64,000 nucleotides of DNA from Mycobacterium sp. DL440. Its GTDB lineage: Bacteria > Actinomycetota > Actinomycetes > Mycobacteriales > Mycobacteriaceae. This document shows, piece by piece, positions 18,089 through 27,707 of the stretch. Where the stretch lies: NCBI RefSeq assembly GCF_011745145.1, contig NZ_CP050191.1, positions 1,019,991 through 1,083,990 of the forward strand, given 5' to 3'. The notes beneath the pieces are model-generated. The model worked only from the letters and a program-made list of their open reading frames with translations, was not told where the DNA came from and did not search any database. The translations under genes were made by a program, and so were the position numbers. Position 1 is the stretch's first letter. Each line of letters starts with the position of its first letter.

Positions 18089-19600
18089 ATGGGTGCTGCG
18101 GATCCGGAGTACACCGACGTACTCATCATCGGGGCGGGAATCTCGGGGCTGGGCGCGGCCTATCGTGTGCACGAGAAGAGCCCCGGACTGACGTATACCG
18201 TGCTCGAACGCCGGGAGCGAATCGGCGGCACCTGGGACCTGTTCCGGTATCCGGGGATCCGTTCGGACAGTGACATCTTCACGCTGAGCTTCCCCTACCA
18301 ACCCTGGACCCGGCCGGAGAATGTCGCCGACGGCGGCGATATTCGCGACTACCTGACCGAGACCGCCCGGGAACACGGCATCGACCGCAACATCCGGTTC
18401 AACACCCGTGTGCTGTCGGCGGATTGGGATTCGGGCACCGACACCTGGACGGTGCAGACCGAGCAGGACGGTCAGGCCAGGACCTATCGGTGCCGGTACG
18501 TGTTCTGCGGCACCGGCTACTACAACTACGACGAGCCCTACACCCCGGAGTTCCCCGGTATCGAGACCTTCGGCGGCGACGTGGTGCACCCGCAGTTCTG
18601 GCCGGAGTCGCTGGATTACTCGGGCAAGCGCGTCGTGGTGATCGGCAGTGGCGCCACGGCCATCAGTCTGGTGCCTGCGCTGGCCGAGCACGCTTCTCAC
18701 GTGACGATGTTGCAACGCTCGCCGACCTACATGATGTCGATGGCGCGTATCGACCCGATGGTGCAGGGGATCCGGAAGATCCTTCCGCGCAGGGTTTCTC
18801 ACCAGGTGGTGCGGTTCCGCAATGCGGCGATCCACGTACTGATGTACTTCGTGTTCCGGAAGGCACCCAAGTTCGGGCGGTGGCTGATCCGCAACCGGGC
18901 CATCGCCGCACTACCCGAGGGTTACCCCGTCGACGTGCACTTCAAGCCGCGGTACAACCCGTGGGACCAGCGCTTGTGCTTGGTTCTCGACCGAGACCTG
19001 TTCGAGCACATCAGCCATGGCCAAGTCGACGTCGTCACCGATCACATCGACCATGTCGACGCCGCGGGCATCGTACTGAAATCCGGTGAGCGAGTGGATG
19101 CCGACGTGATCGTCACGGCGACCGGGCTGCAACTGCAGGCTCTCGGCGGCATCAGGCTCGCGGTCGACGGCCACGAGGTCAAGCCGACCGAACGGTTCGT
19201 CTACAAGGAGTTCCTGCTCGAGGACGTCCCCAACCTGGCGTGGTGCATCGGCTACACGAACGCGTCGTGGACGCTGCGGGCCGACATGACCGCGCGGGCG
19301 TTCGCGAACCTGTTGGCCTACATGGGTGCTCATGGTTACACCCATGCCTATCCGCACAAGGGTGCGGCGCCGATGCCGGAGAAGCGGACCTGGGACCTGG
19401 AGGCCGGCTACATCCAGCGCTCAGAGCACGCGCTGCCGCGTTCGGGCACCAAGCGGCCGTGGCACGTACGCCACAACTATGTGCTGGACGCCATCGACCA
19501 CCGTTTCGACCGCATCGACGAGTCGATGGTGTTCGGTCGCGCCCCCGCCGCCGAGTCCGTGGCGGCGGCGGAGACGGGGGCGGAGACTGCTGCTTCGTAA
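18089..19600 (+). CDS. Flavin-containing Baeyer-Villiger monooxygenase, EthA-like
   Basis: A 503-residue class B flavoprotein monooxygenase. The FAD motif GAGISG is at residues 15-20 and the NADPH motif VIGSGATAISL lies mid-protein. The BVMO fingerprint FxGxxxHxxxWP is intact: Phe161, His167 and Trp171. Segments such as RIGGTWDLFRYPGIRSDSD, GYYNYDE and GYTNASWTL closely resemble mycobacterial EthA, which activates ethionamide. The enzyme inserts oxygen next to a ketone or oxidises sulfur using NADPH and O2. The ATG at 18089 follows AAAGGAGG at ideal distance. The neighbouring regulator is AraC-type, not the TetR-type EthR that accompanies ethA in M. tuberculosis. An Ala/Glu-rich tail ends the protein. 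Confidence 0.9.
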   Translation: MGAADPEYTDVLIIGAGISGLGAAYRVHEKSPGLTYTVLERRERIGGTWDLFRYPGIRSDSDIFTLSFPYQPWTRPENVADGGDIRDYLTETAREHGIDRNIRFNTRVLSADWDSGTDTWTVQTEQDGQARTYRCRYVFCGTGYYNYDEPYTPEFPGIETFGGDVVHPQFWPESLDYSGKRVVVIGSGATAISLVPALAEHASHVTMLQRSPTYMMSMARIDPMVQGIRKILPRRVSHQVVRFRNAAIHVLMYFVFRKAPKFGRWLIRNRAIAALPEGYPVDVHFKPRYNPWDQRLCLVLDRDLFEHISHGQVDVVTDHIDHVDAAGIVLKSGERVDADVIVTATGLQLQALGGIRLAVDGHEVKPTERFVYKEFLLEDVPNLAWCIGYTNASWTLRADMTARAFANLLAYMGAHGYTHAYPHKGAAPMPEKRTWDLEAGYIQRSEHALPRSGTKRPWHVRHNYVLDAIDHRFDRIDESMVFGRAPAAESVAAAETGAETAAS

Positions 19601-19606
19601 GCACCG

Positions 19607-19665
19607 CGAGCGTGCGTGTCTGCTGCCCGCCACACCGCATTTCGTCGGCGGTTTCCGCACGCTCG
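19607..19665. terminator. Hairpin between convergent genes
   Basis: CGAGCGTGCG (19607-19616) pairs exactly with CGCACGCTCG (19656-19665) around a 39-nt loop. The left arm continues as TGTCTGC, resembling the GTCTGCTCGC arm of the hairpin family at 20828, 29516 and 39875. It fills the whole gap between the monooxygenase and the convergent AraC gene. Confidence 0.55.
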
Positions 19666-20421
19666 TCACGGCGTGCGGAGGCGCAAACCCGTCGCCAGGA
19701 GCTGCGTCGCCGGCAGCCCGAACGTGGTCTTGAAGGTGTCCGCCAGGTGCGACGGGCTGGCGAACCCGGAATCGGCTGCGGCCCGCGTCAGATTCTGGCC
19801 GGCTGCCACGGCAGTCCCCGCCAGCACGAGCCTGCTCCACATCCGGTAGCGCCGCAGGCTGGTCCCGGCCTCGCGGCGGAACAGATGCAGAAACCGCGAT
19901 TCGGACAAGCCCGCGGCGGCCGCCAGCTCGCGTGCCGGTACCGCTGTCGCCGGATCCTCGCGAATCTGCTTGGCTACCAATTCGATCCGGGGGTCGATCC
20001 GATGAGGGGCATTCGGGGCGGCCACGGCCAGCCAGCGTCGCGCGGCCTCGTCGTCGTCCGGCATCGCCGCCAGTCTGGTCTCGGCGGCATGGCCCACACC
20101 GATGCCGTCACGGAACTCGGTGAACTGCTGCCGGCACGATGTGCTCCGCTGCGAACTGGGATCGAGATAGCCAGACACCAAGGCACCCTCCATCGAGAGG
20201 TGATGGGTGATCCGCGGCGGGATCAACACGCTGTGCGCGACGATCGTGTGGTTTGGCACCGTCACGGTCAGCGGTCCGCCGACGCCGACAGCCAGGCACC
20301 ACACCGATCCGGAATGCGGCTCGAGGCCGAGGCCCAGTCCGGCGTAGAGCGCCTGCCCAGGCCACAGCCACACCGTCGGGCAGCAGGTTTGTGGAAGCGG
20401 CGGCATGGGTTCAGTCTGCAT
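19666..20421 (-). CDS. AraC-family transcriptional regulator
   Basis: A 251-residue protein with an N-terminal cupin-like sensor half (about residues 1-135) and a C-terminal double helix-turn-helix. The C-terminal part reads ELAAAAGLSESRFLHLFRRE and then AAADSGFASPSHLADTFKTT, the standard AraC pattern. The N-terminal MPPLPQTCCPTVWLWPG contains a Cys-Cys pair that could sense metal or redox, but this is speculation. The start could be 20421 or the second Met at 20406. It is divergent from the DUF4345 gene with 31 nt between them and convergent with the monooxygenase, either of which may be its target. Confidence 0.87.
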   Translation of the reverse strand: MQTEPMPPLPQTCCPTVWLWPGQALYAGLGLGLEPHSGSVWCLAVGVGGPLTVTVPNHTIVAHSVLIPPRITHHLSMEGALVSGYLDPSSQRSTSCRQQFTEFRDGIGVGHAAETRLAAMPDDDEAARRWLAVAAPNAPHRIDPRIELVAKQIREDPATAVPARELAAAAGLSESRFLHLFRREAGTSLRRYRMWSRLVLAGTAVAAGQNLTRAAADSGFASPSHLADTFKTTFGLPATQLLATGLRLRTP

Positions 20422-20452
20422 GCTGAGCGGAACAACTGATCAGGAGGCTACC

Positions 20453-20818
20453 GTGGGCATCGCAGTGATCGTCGTGGTCGGGGTGTTCTTCCTCGGCATG
20501 GGTGTCTACGCATTGGCGGCTCCGCAGACGATTCTGCGTCCATTCGACTACGACCTCAGAACGGCCGCGGCCCGCGCGGAAGTCCGTGGTGTCTATGGCG
20601 GTTTCGGTATCGCTATCGCCGTGGTGCTGGCCTACGCGGCCATGGCGCCCGGGGAGGTACGCGCCGGGATCCTGATCACCGTCGGCGCCGCGCTGGCCGG
20701 GATGGCAGTCGGTCGCGCCCTCTCGGCCGTCTTCGATGAGCGGACGTCGTTCTACCCCAACTGGTTCTACTGTCTGGTCGAGGCGATCGGCGCGGCCGCG
20801 CTATTCTGGGCGGCCTAA
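20453..20818 (+). CDS. Small membrane protein, DUF4345-like
   Basis: A 121-residue protein with four predicted transmembrane helices. The conserved VRGVYGGFGIAIA region between helices 1 and 2 resembles the DUF4345 family. The function is unknown. The GTG at 20453 was chosen over the in-frame ATG at 20405 because AGGAGG lies 7 nt before it and because the longer form would overlap the divergent AraC gene. It ends 9 nt before a large hairpin. Confidence 0.7.
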   Translation: MGIAVIVVVGVFFLGMGVYALAAPQTILRPFDYDLRTAAARAEVRGVYGGFGIAIAVVLAYAAMAPGEVRAGILITVGAALAGMAVGRALSAVFDERTSFYPNWFYCLVEAIGAAALFWAA

Positions 20819-20827
20819 CTTCTTCCG

Positions 20828-20887
20828 GCGAGCAGACACATATGTACCCGGAAACTCGCGAAATCGGGTACATACGCGTCTGCTCGC
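20828..20887. terminator. Bidirectional terminator, GCGAGCAGAC-family hairpin
   Basis: GCGAGCAGAC (20828-20837) and GTCTGCTCGC (20878-20887) pair perfectly. The inner arms, containing TATGTACCCG and CGGGTACATA, extend the stem to about 23 bp with two mismatches and a 14-nt loop. It lies between the convergent DUF4345 and DUF7064-like genes. Confidence 0.8.
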
Positions 20888-20902
20888 GCAAGAAAGGGTG
20901 AC

Positions 20903-22017
20903 CTACGGGGCGACAGTGAGCCAGTCGGCGAAGCCGGAGGGGTCGTGCCGGCCGAGTGCGCCGTGTTCGAACAGCCCCCAGCCTTCCACCGGCGCACCAT
21001 TACCTTCGGTGCATACGGCACGGCCGACGTGGTCGATCACACCGAACGCGGTCCGGCCGACGACCGCCGGATCGGTCATGTCGTAGGTCCGCCGTTCGGT
21101 GAACTTCTCGCCCTTCCACACGCCGTGGATCCAGTCGACGTCGCCGCCGTAGCCGCCACCGACGTGAATCGGCACGGGCAGTTTGGATTCCACGTCGAAC
21201 CGGACGGGGGTGCCGTCGGGAGCGGTGGCCTCGATGGTGGCCCCGGTCGGGATCCGGGTGCCGGAACGGTAGTGGATCTTCACCCGCGGCCAGCCGAGCT
21301 GTTCGACGCGGCCGTCCTTGAAGACCCGGCTGCAGTCGTTGAGCGAACGGAACCCGCTGGGATCCTCCTGGATGATGAAGACGATCGAGAAGTCGTCGAA
21401 CGCCATCGGCACGTACAGCCACCACATGCCCTCGAACGGCGGGTCCGCCGGACGTCCGGCGGGCTCGGCCTCACCGACCGGGCGGATGCCCCAGGACCGG
21501 TCGCGCGAACCGATCCAGGTTTCCGGATCGACGTCGATGCGTTGGCCATCGATCTCCAGATAGCCGCTCCAGGAACCTAATTGGGCGAAGCGCTGAGCGT
21601 CGAGCGTGACTCGGTTCCCTTGACGCATGAGGTGCGGCTGTTCCTGCACGACATCGAACAAGCCGTCCCAGGTGAGATCCGCAGCGACACCTTCGGTCTC
21701 GTCGAGCACGATGCGGATCTTGCGCAGCGGTTCGGTGACCTCGACCCGGTAGCCCATCACGTGCTGGTTGAGCCGGTCCTGATCGATCGCGTCGGACAGA
21801 TGCACCGCGGTCTGCTCGTTACCACGTCGTACGAGGAAGTACGCGTCCTTGACGCCGAGGTTCGGATAGTAGCCGAGACCGGTGATGACGAAGATGTCGC
21901 CGGTGCGGTCGTGGGCATTGAAATACGAACGGTCGTAGAAGTTCCGGTCCGACGATCCCGGCCAGGCGATCGGCTGGGGGACTTGATGTACCGGGTATTC
22001 GTCCATCGGTCCGAGCA

Positions 22018-22018
<1 letters not shown>
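20903..22018 (-). CDS. Conserved hypothetical protein, DUF7064/AttH-like
   Basis: A 371-residue soluble protein rich in beta strands and aromatic residues, with no signal peptide. Segments such as GSWSGYLEIDGQRIDVDPETW and GSRDRSWGIRPVG recall the two-domain lipocalin-like AttH/CrtC (hydroxyneurosporene synthase) superfamily. That relationship is my inference and no enzyme activity can be assigned. Its start codon overlaps the stop of the upstream phosphotransferase (TGATG), so the two are translationally coupled and probably act together. Confidence 0.6.
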
Positions 22019-23163
<1,145 letters not shown>

Positions 23164-23192
23164 TCAACTGTTCCTTACGGCCACAATTACGA

Positions 23193-23203
23193 TACTGTTA
23201 GTA
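23193..23203. promoter_or_regulatory. Operator candidate TACT-GTT-AGTA
   Basis: An 11-bp palindrome (4+3+4; outer G and C two bases further out also match) in the 45-nt gap between the divergent phosphotransferase and TetR genes, ending 5 nt before the TetR start codon. The position is typical for autorepression plus control of the divergent operon. TACTGT within it may be part of the TetR -10 box. Confidence 0.45.
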
Positions 23204-23208
23204 GCGTT

Positions 23209-23817
23209 ATGAAAGCAGAGCCATCACCGGTTGGCAAGACCGCCGGAGCGGGCCGCCCCCGTGACCCGCGCATCGACGCTGCCATATTGCAGGCCACCGT
23301 GGAACTGCTTGTCGAAATCGGTTACGCGAACCTGACGATGGCCGCGGTCGCCGAGCGCGCGCAAACCACGAAAACCGCGCTGTACCGCCGGTGGTCGAGT
23401 AAGGCCGAGTTGGTGCACGAGGCAGTGTTCCCCGCGACGGCGACGGGTCTGACCGCACCGGCCGGTGACATCGCTGCCGACATCCGGGCGATGATCGGTG
23501 CCGCCCGCGATGTGTTCACCAGCCCGGTGATGCGTGCGGCGCTGCCCGGATTGGTCGCCGACGTCGTCGCCGACACCGACCTGAACGCCCGGGTGATGCA
23601 GCGGTTCGCCGGGACCTTCGTCACCGTGCGAGCCCGGATCGTCGACGGCATCGTGCGGGGTGAGGTCCAACCAGACGTCGACCCGGACCGCCTGGTGGAG
23701 CTGATCGGCGGGTCGACCATGCTGAGGATGCTGCTGTGGCCCGAACGCGAACTCGACGACGAGTGGGTGGCGCAGACGGCGGCGATCCTGGTCCACGGGG
23801 CCACCGTCAAGCCGTGA
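23209..23817 (+). CDS. TetR-family transcriptional regulator
   Basis: A 202-residue TetR repressor. The N-terminal helix-turn-helix spans about residues 22-65 and contains MAAVAERAQTTKTALYRRWSSKAELV. The C-terminal ligand domain includes DIRAMIGAARDVFTSPVMRAALPG, as in the TetR_C_16 type. The ATG at 23209 was chosen because the longer upstream frame is antisense to the phosphotransferase. The leader is extremely short, and the palindrome at 23193-23203 overlaps the likely promoter. The probable target is the divergent phosphotransferase/hypothetical pair. Confidence 0.9.
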   Translation: MKAEPSPVGKTAGAGRPRDPRIDAAILQATVELLVEIGYANLTMAAVAERAQTTKTALYRRWSSKAELVHEAVFPATATGLTAPAGDIAADIRAMIGAARDVFTSPVMRAALPGLVADVVADTDLNARVMQRFAGTFVTVRARIVDGIVRGEVQPDVDPDRLVELIGGSTMLRMLLWPERELDDEWVAQTAAILVHGATVKP

Positions 23818-23890
23818 CGTCCGACGGCCTTTGCGTCAGGCTGAGGGCAAATCTTCCGAGGGGTTCGGGCGCCGCATAGCCTGCGGCCAC

Positions 23891-25207
23891 GTGACTATTA
23901 CCGACCCACGTTCAGTGGCCACTGCCAAGCCGAGTGCGCGCTCCGTCGCGTTGGGCAGCGCGGTCGGCACCACGATCGAGTGGTACGACTTCTACCTGTA
24001 TGCCACGGCCGCGGCACTGGTCTTCAAACCCTTGTTCTTCCCGAATATCTCGTCGACGGCGGGCACGCTGGCCGCGTTCGCGACCTATGCCGCAGGGTTC
24101 GGGGCTCGGCCGTTGGGGGCTCTGATATCGGGTCACTACGGAGATCGACTGGGACGCAAGACCGTCTTGGTGGCCGCGCTGGTCGGGATGGGGCTGAGCA
24201 CTTTCGCGATCGGACTCCTGCCGACCTACGCCCAGGTAGGGCTGTTGGCGCCGGCACTGCTGGTGAGCCTGAGGTTGCTGCAAGGCCTGGCGGTGGGCGC
24301 CGAATGGGGCGGTGCGGCACTGCTTTCGGTGGAGCACGCGCCCCATGGTGGCCGCGGTCTGTTCGGCAGTTTCACGCAATTGGGTTCCCCGGCGGGCATG
24401 TTGCTGTCGACGGCGGTCTTCTACCTCACGCGGACGGCCAGCGGCCCCGACGCCTTCCTCGCCTACGGTTGGCGAATCCCCTTCCTGCTCAGTGCCGTTC
24501 TGGTCGTCATCGGTCTGGTGATTCGGCTGAGGCTGACCGATGCCGAGATATTCACTCAGGTCCGCGATCGCGGCGAGGTGGCGCGACGGCCGGTGCTAGA
24601 GGTACTGCGCACACAACCGCGCAATGTGGTGATCACCACCGGCTTACGGTTCTCGCAGATCGCGCTGTTCGTCCTGCTGACCACGTATTCATTGACCTAC
24701 CTGCAGGATTCCTCAGAAGCGGGCAGTCAGATCGGATTGACGGCAGTCCTGATTGCGTCGGCCATCGGCCTGATCAGTACGCCGGCGTGGGCAATGCTGT
24801 CCGACCGGATCGGGAGGCGGCCTCCGTACCTTTTCGGTGCGCTGGCCGGTGTGCTGGCCCTGATCCTGTTCTTCGTCGCGGCGGGGACCGGATCCCACAT
24901 CGCGATCGTGTTGTCGATCGTGTTCGGTGTCAACATCGCTCACGACGCCATGTACGGGCCTCAGGCCGCTTGGTTCGGTGAACTGTTCGATACCCGGGTG
25001 CGCTACAGCGGTGCTTCGTTGGGTTACCAGATCGGTGCGGTGCTCTCGGGTGGTTTCGCACCGTTGATCGCGGCGGGGCTGCTGGTCGCCGGTGGTGGCA
25101 GTCCCTGGCTGATCGTCGGATATTTCGCCGTGCTGACGGCGATCACCTTTGCGGCCGCGTATTTCGCGCGGGAAACGCATCAGGATGAGATCGGGGACGC
25201 GCGATGA
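23891..25207 (+). CDS. MFS transporter, metabolite:H+ symporter (MHS) family
   Basis: A 438-residue, 12-helix importer. The N-terminal GTTIEWYDFYLY and the loop GHYGDRLGRKTVL are hallmarks of the MHS branch (shikimate, alpha-ketoglutarate and proline/betaine transporters), as are GAEWGGAALLSVEHAP and GWRIPFLLSA. It would take up an organic acid. The GTG at 23891 lies 8 nt after TAGCCT, a leaderless pattern. Its stop overlaps the next start by 4 nt (ATGA), tying it to the FMN monooxygenase and implying that it imports that enzyme's substrate. Confidence 0.88.
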   Translation: MTITDPRSVATAKPSARSVALGSAVGTTIEWYDFYLYATAAALVFKPLFFPNISSTAGTLAAFATYAAGFGARPLGALISGHYGDRLGRKTVLVAALVGMGLSTFAIGLLPTYAQVGLLAPALLVSLRLLQGLAVGAEWGGAALLSVEHAPHGGRGLFGSFTQLGSPAGMLLSTAVFYLTRTASGPDAFLAYGWRIPFLLSAVLVVIGLVIRLRLTDAEIFTQVRDRGEVARRPVLEVLRTQPRNVVITTGLRFSQIALFVLLTTYSLTYLQDSSEAGSQIGLTAVLIASAIGLISTPAWAMLSDRIGRRPPYLFGALAGVLALILFFVAAGTGSHIAIVLSIVFGVNIAHDAMYGPQAAWFGELFDTRVRYSGASLGYQIGAVLSGGFAPLIAAGLLVAGGGSPWLIVGYFAVLTAITFAAAYFARETHQDEIGDAR

Positions 25208-26568
25208 CCCGGATCTATCTCAATGCCTTCGACATGGCTTGTGTCGGGCATCAGTCCGCCGGATTGTGGCGCCACCCCGAGGATCAGGGCTACCGATACC
25301 GCGAACTCGGGTACTGGACGGATCTGGCTCGCACGCTGGAGGCCGGTGGCTTCGACGCGTTGTTTCTCGCCGACGTCCTCGGCGTCTACGACGTGTACGG
25401 AGGATCGCGGGATGCCGCGGTGGCCGATGCCGCACAGGTGCCGGTCAACGACCCGACACTGGCCGTCTCGGCGATGGCGGCGGTCACCGACACCCTGGGA
25501 TTCGGTGTCACGGTGTCGTTGACCTACGAGCAGCCCTATGCACTGGCACGCCGGTTCTCGACGCTCGACCACCTGACCGACGGCCGCGTGGCCTGGAACA
25601 TCGTCACCTCCTATCTCGACAGTGCCGCCAGGAATCTGGGGCTGGATGCCCAGATCCCGCACGACGAGCGCTACGAGATCGCCGAGGAGTACCTCGAGGT
25701 CTGCTACAAGCTGTGGGAGGCATCGTGGGAGCCCGACGCCGTCGTCCGGGACAGGGAACGAGGCGTGTTCACCGATCCGGCGAAAGTCCATGACATCGAG
25801 CACAAGGGCCGCTACTTCAGCGTCCCTGGGCCGTTCCTGTGCGAACCGTCTCCGCAGCGCACCCCGATGCTGTTCCAGGCAGGCGCCTCGCCGCGAGGGG
25901 TCCGGTTCGCCGCGGCTCACGCCGAGGCGGTGTTCGTGTCGGGGCCGACGCCCGAGATCGTCGCCAAGCCGGTCAAGGCGCTGCGTGCCGCCGCGGCCGA
26001 ACACGGACGAGATCCCCGGTCCATCAAGGTGTTCACGATGCTGACGCCGATCGTCGCCGAGACCCGTGAACTGGCCGTCGCCAAGTTGCACGAGTACCGG
26101 CAGTTTGTCAGCGCGGCCGGGGCACTGGCACTGTTCGGCGGCTGGACCGGCGTTGATCTGGCCGAGCTCGGGCCCGACGAACCTCTGAAGTACGTCCAGA
26201 CCGAGGCCAATCGTTCTGCGCTGGCATCGTTCACCACGTCGGACCGGAACTGGACGGCGGGGGAGCTGGCCCACGAGGTCGGTCTCGGTGGCCGCGGCCC
26301 GGTCGTGGTCGGTTCGCCCACCGAGGTGGCCGATGAACTCGAGCGGTGGGTCGACGAGGCCGGTGTCGACGGGTTCAACCTGGCCTACGTCACGACGCCG
26401 GGCACCTTCGTCGATTTCGCCCGCCATGTCGTACCCGAGTTGCGTCGTCGCGGCCGGTTACCCGACCGGGCTGAGCCGACCACCCTGCGCGAGCGGCTCG
26501 GCGGCGCCGGACCGTTGCTTGCTCCTGGGCATCCGGGCGCGGCCTATCGACCGCAGGGCTGGGGTTGA
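25204..26568 (+). CDS. FMN-dependent monooxygenase, NtaA/SnaA/DszA family
   Basis: A 454-residue luciferase-like flavin monooxygenase of the two-component type. Typical blocks are LNAFDMACVGHQSAGLWRHP at the N-terminus, LADVLGVYDVYGG, GRVAWNIVTSY, HKGRYFSVPGPF and PMLFQAGASPRGVRFAA. Relatives degrade nitrilotriacetate, dimethyl sulfide, dibenzothiophene sulfone or long-chain alkanes using FMNH2 supplied by a separate reductase. No flavin reductase gene lies beside it. The first gene of the run encodes an importer whose end overlaps this start. Confidence 0.88.
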   Translation: MTRIYLNAFDMACVGHQSAGLWRHPEDQGYRYRELGYWTDLARTLEAGGFDALFLADVLGVYDVYGGSRDAAVADAAQVPVNDPTLAVSAMAAVTDTLGFGVTVSLTYEQPYALARRFSTLDHLTDGRVAWNIVTSYLDSAARNLGLDAQIPHDERYEIAEEYLEVCYKLWEASWEPDAVVRDRERGVFTDPAKVHDIEHKGRYFSVPGPFLCEPSPQRTPMLFQAGASPRGVRFAAAHAEAVFVSGPTPEIVAKPVKALRAAAAEHGRDPRSIKVFTMLTPIVAETRELAVAKLHEYRQFVSAAGALALFGGWTGVDLAELGPDEPLKYVQTEANRSALASFTTSDRNWTAGELAHEVGLGGRGPVVVGSPTEVADELERWVDEAGVDGFNLAYVTTPGTFVDFARHVVPELRRRGRLPDRAEPTTLRERLGGAGPLLAPGHPGAAYRPQGWG

Positions 26569-26577
26569 CATGAACCA

Positions 26578-27000
26578 ATGTTGAGGTCCGACACTGGTCT
26601 GGTGAACGCGAAGGATCAACAGGACATCAGGGCCGTCATGGACGCCGCCACCGACCTGTGGGTAGCCCACGACATGGAGGGCTGGGGCCGGTATTTCACC
26701 GAGGACGCCGACTTCGTCGCGCACAGCGGCCTGTGGTGGACCTCGCGTGACGACAATGTCGCGGGGCACCTGGATGTGCCGGAAGCCGTTGTCGGCCAGA
26801 AGCGCAAGTACACCCAGCGGGTCGAGGCCATCGCCGAGATCGCGCCGGGCGTGGCGCTCGTGCACACGCGCTGGGATTGGCCCGGCCACGTGCCGGCGGG
26901 AGCTCAGCCGGAAGACCGCAGCGGCATCGTCAGCTATGTCGTCGTCGAACACGACGGGCGCTGGCTGATCCGCTCCGCCCACAACACGCGGGTGAGCTAG
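26578..27000 (+). CDS. SnoaL-like (NTF2-fold) protein
   Basis: A 140-residue NTF2-fold protein; the SgcJ/EcaC-like pattern is seen in DLWVAHDMEGWGRYFTEDADF and in the final strand DGRWLIRSAHNTRV. Members act as small isomerases, cyclases or hydrolases, or have no known activity. The start may be the ATG at 26578 or the GTG at 26602. It sits between the monooxygenase and the deacetylase, 2 nt from the latter, so it probably works on the same substrate path. Confidence 0.75.
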   Translation: MLRSDTGLVNAKDQQDIRAVMDAATDLWVAHDMEGWGRYFTEDADFVAHSGLWWTSRDDNVAGHLDVPEAVVGQKRKYTQRVEAIAEIAPGVALVHTRWDWPGHVPAGAQPEDRSGIVSYVVVEHDGRWLIRSAHNTRVS

Positions 27001-27002
27001 CC

Positions 27003-27677
27003 ATGGCGGTGCAACCTTTTCCCGCCGATTGGCAGACCGCGCTGGTGTTGGTGCCGCACCCTGATGACCCCGAGTACGGGGTCGGCGCGGCAGTCGCGAA
27101 GTGGACCGCCGCGGGCAGGACCGTGCACTACGCGCTGGCCTCACGGGGCGAGGCCGGTATCGCCGGTATGGCGCCCGGGCAGGCCGGGCCGTTGCGGGAA
27201 GGGGAGCAGCGCAGGTCCGCCGCCATCGTCGGGGTCGACGACGTGGCGTTCTGGGATTTTCCGGACAGCAACATCCGCGACACCCCCCAGTTGCGCGCGA
27301 AGATCGCCGAGACCATCGTCGCGATCCGTCCTGACGTCGTGATCACCATCTACAGCGGTCCGGCCTGGGCGCCCGGTGCGCCGAACCAGCGTGATCACAT
27401 CGAATTCGCCCGCGCGGTCGCGGCCGCCTATGACGGTCTGGCCGATGCACCCACCTGGCTCTTCGAGAACGGGCCGGAGCCGACGCATTGCGAGGTGGTC
27501 GACGGTTACACCGACGTGGCGGTGAATTCCCTTGCTGCTCATGAGGTGTACCTCTCGGTGCTGGATCCGGAGACGCCCGTCGTCGAACAGGCCCGCCGGC
27601 AGGTGGAGATGTCGACACCGGCGCAGCCCGGCGTCGGCGAGCGAACCGTCGGCTTCATCCTGAAGCGGCATCGCTGA
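27003..27677 (+). CDS. PIG-L (LmbE-like) zinc deacetylase
   Basis: A 224-residue protein with the zinc-binding motif PHPDDPEYG at about residues 18-26 and a downstream His in PNQRDHIEF. This is the fold of mycothiol enzymes MshB and Mca and of other N-acetyl hydrolases. It is shorter than MshB and Mca and lies in a catabolic run, so it is more likely a pathway-specific deacylase than a mycothiol enzyme. It begins 2 nt after the stop of the SnoaL-like gene. Confidence 0.85.
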   Translation: MAVQPFPADWQTALVLVPHPDDPEYGVGAAVAKWTAAGRTVHYALASRGEAGIAGMAPGQAGPLREGEQRRSAAIVGVDDVAFWDFPDSNIRDTPQLRAKIAETIVAIRPDVVITIYSGPAWAPGAPNQRDHIEFARAVAAAYDGLADAPTWLFENGPEPTHCEVVDGYTDVAVNSLAAHEVYLSVLDPETPVVEQARRQVEMSTPAQPGVGERTVGFILKRHR

Positions 27678-27707
27678 GCTTGCCGGAGTCGGCCTACCAT
27701 CACAGCT

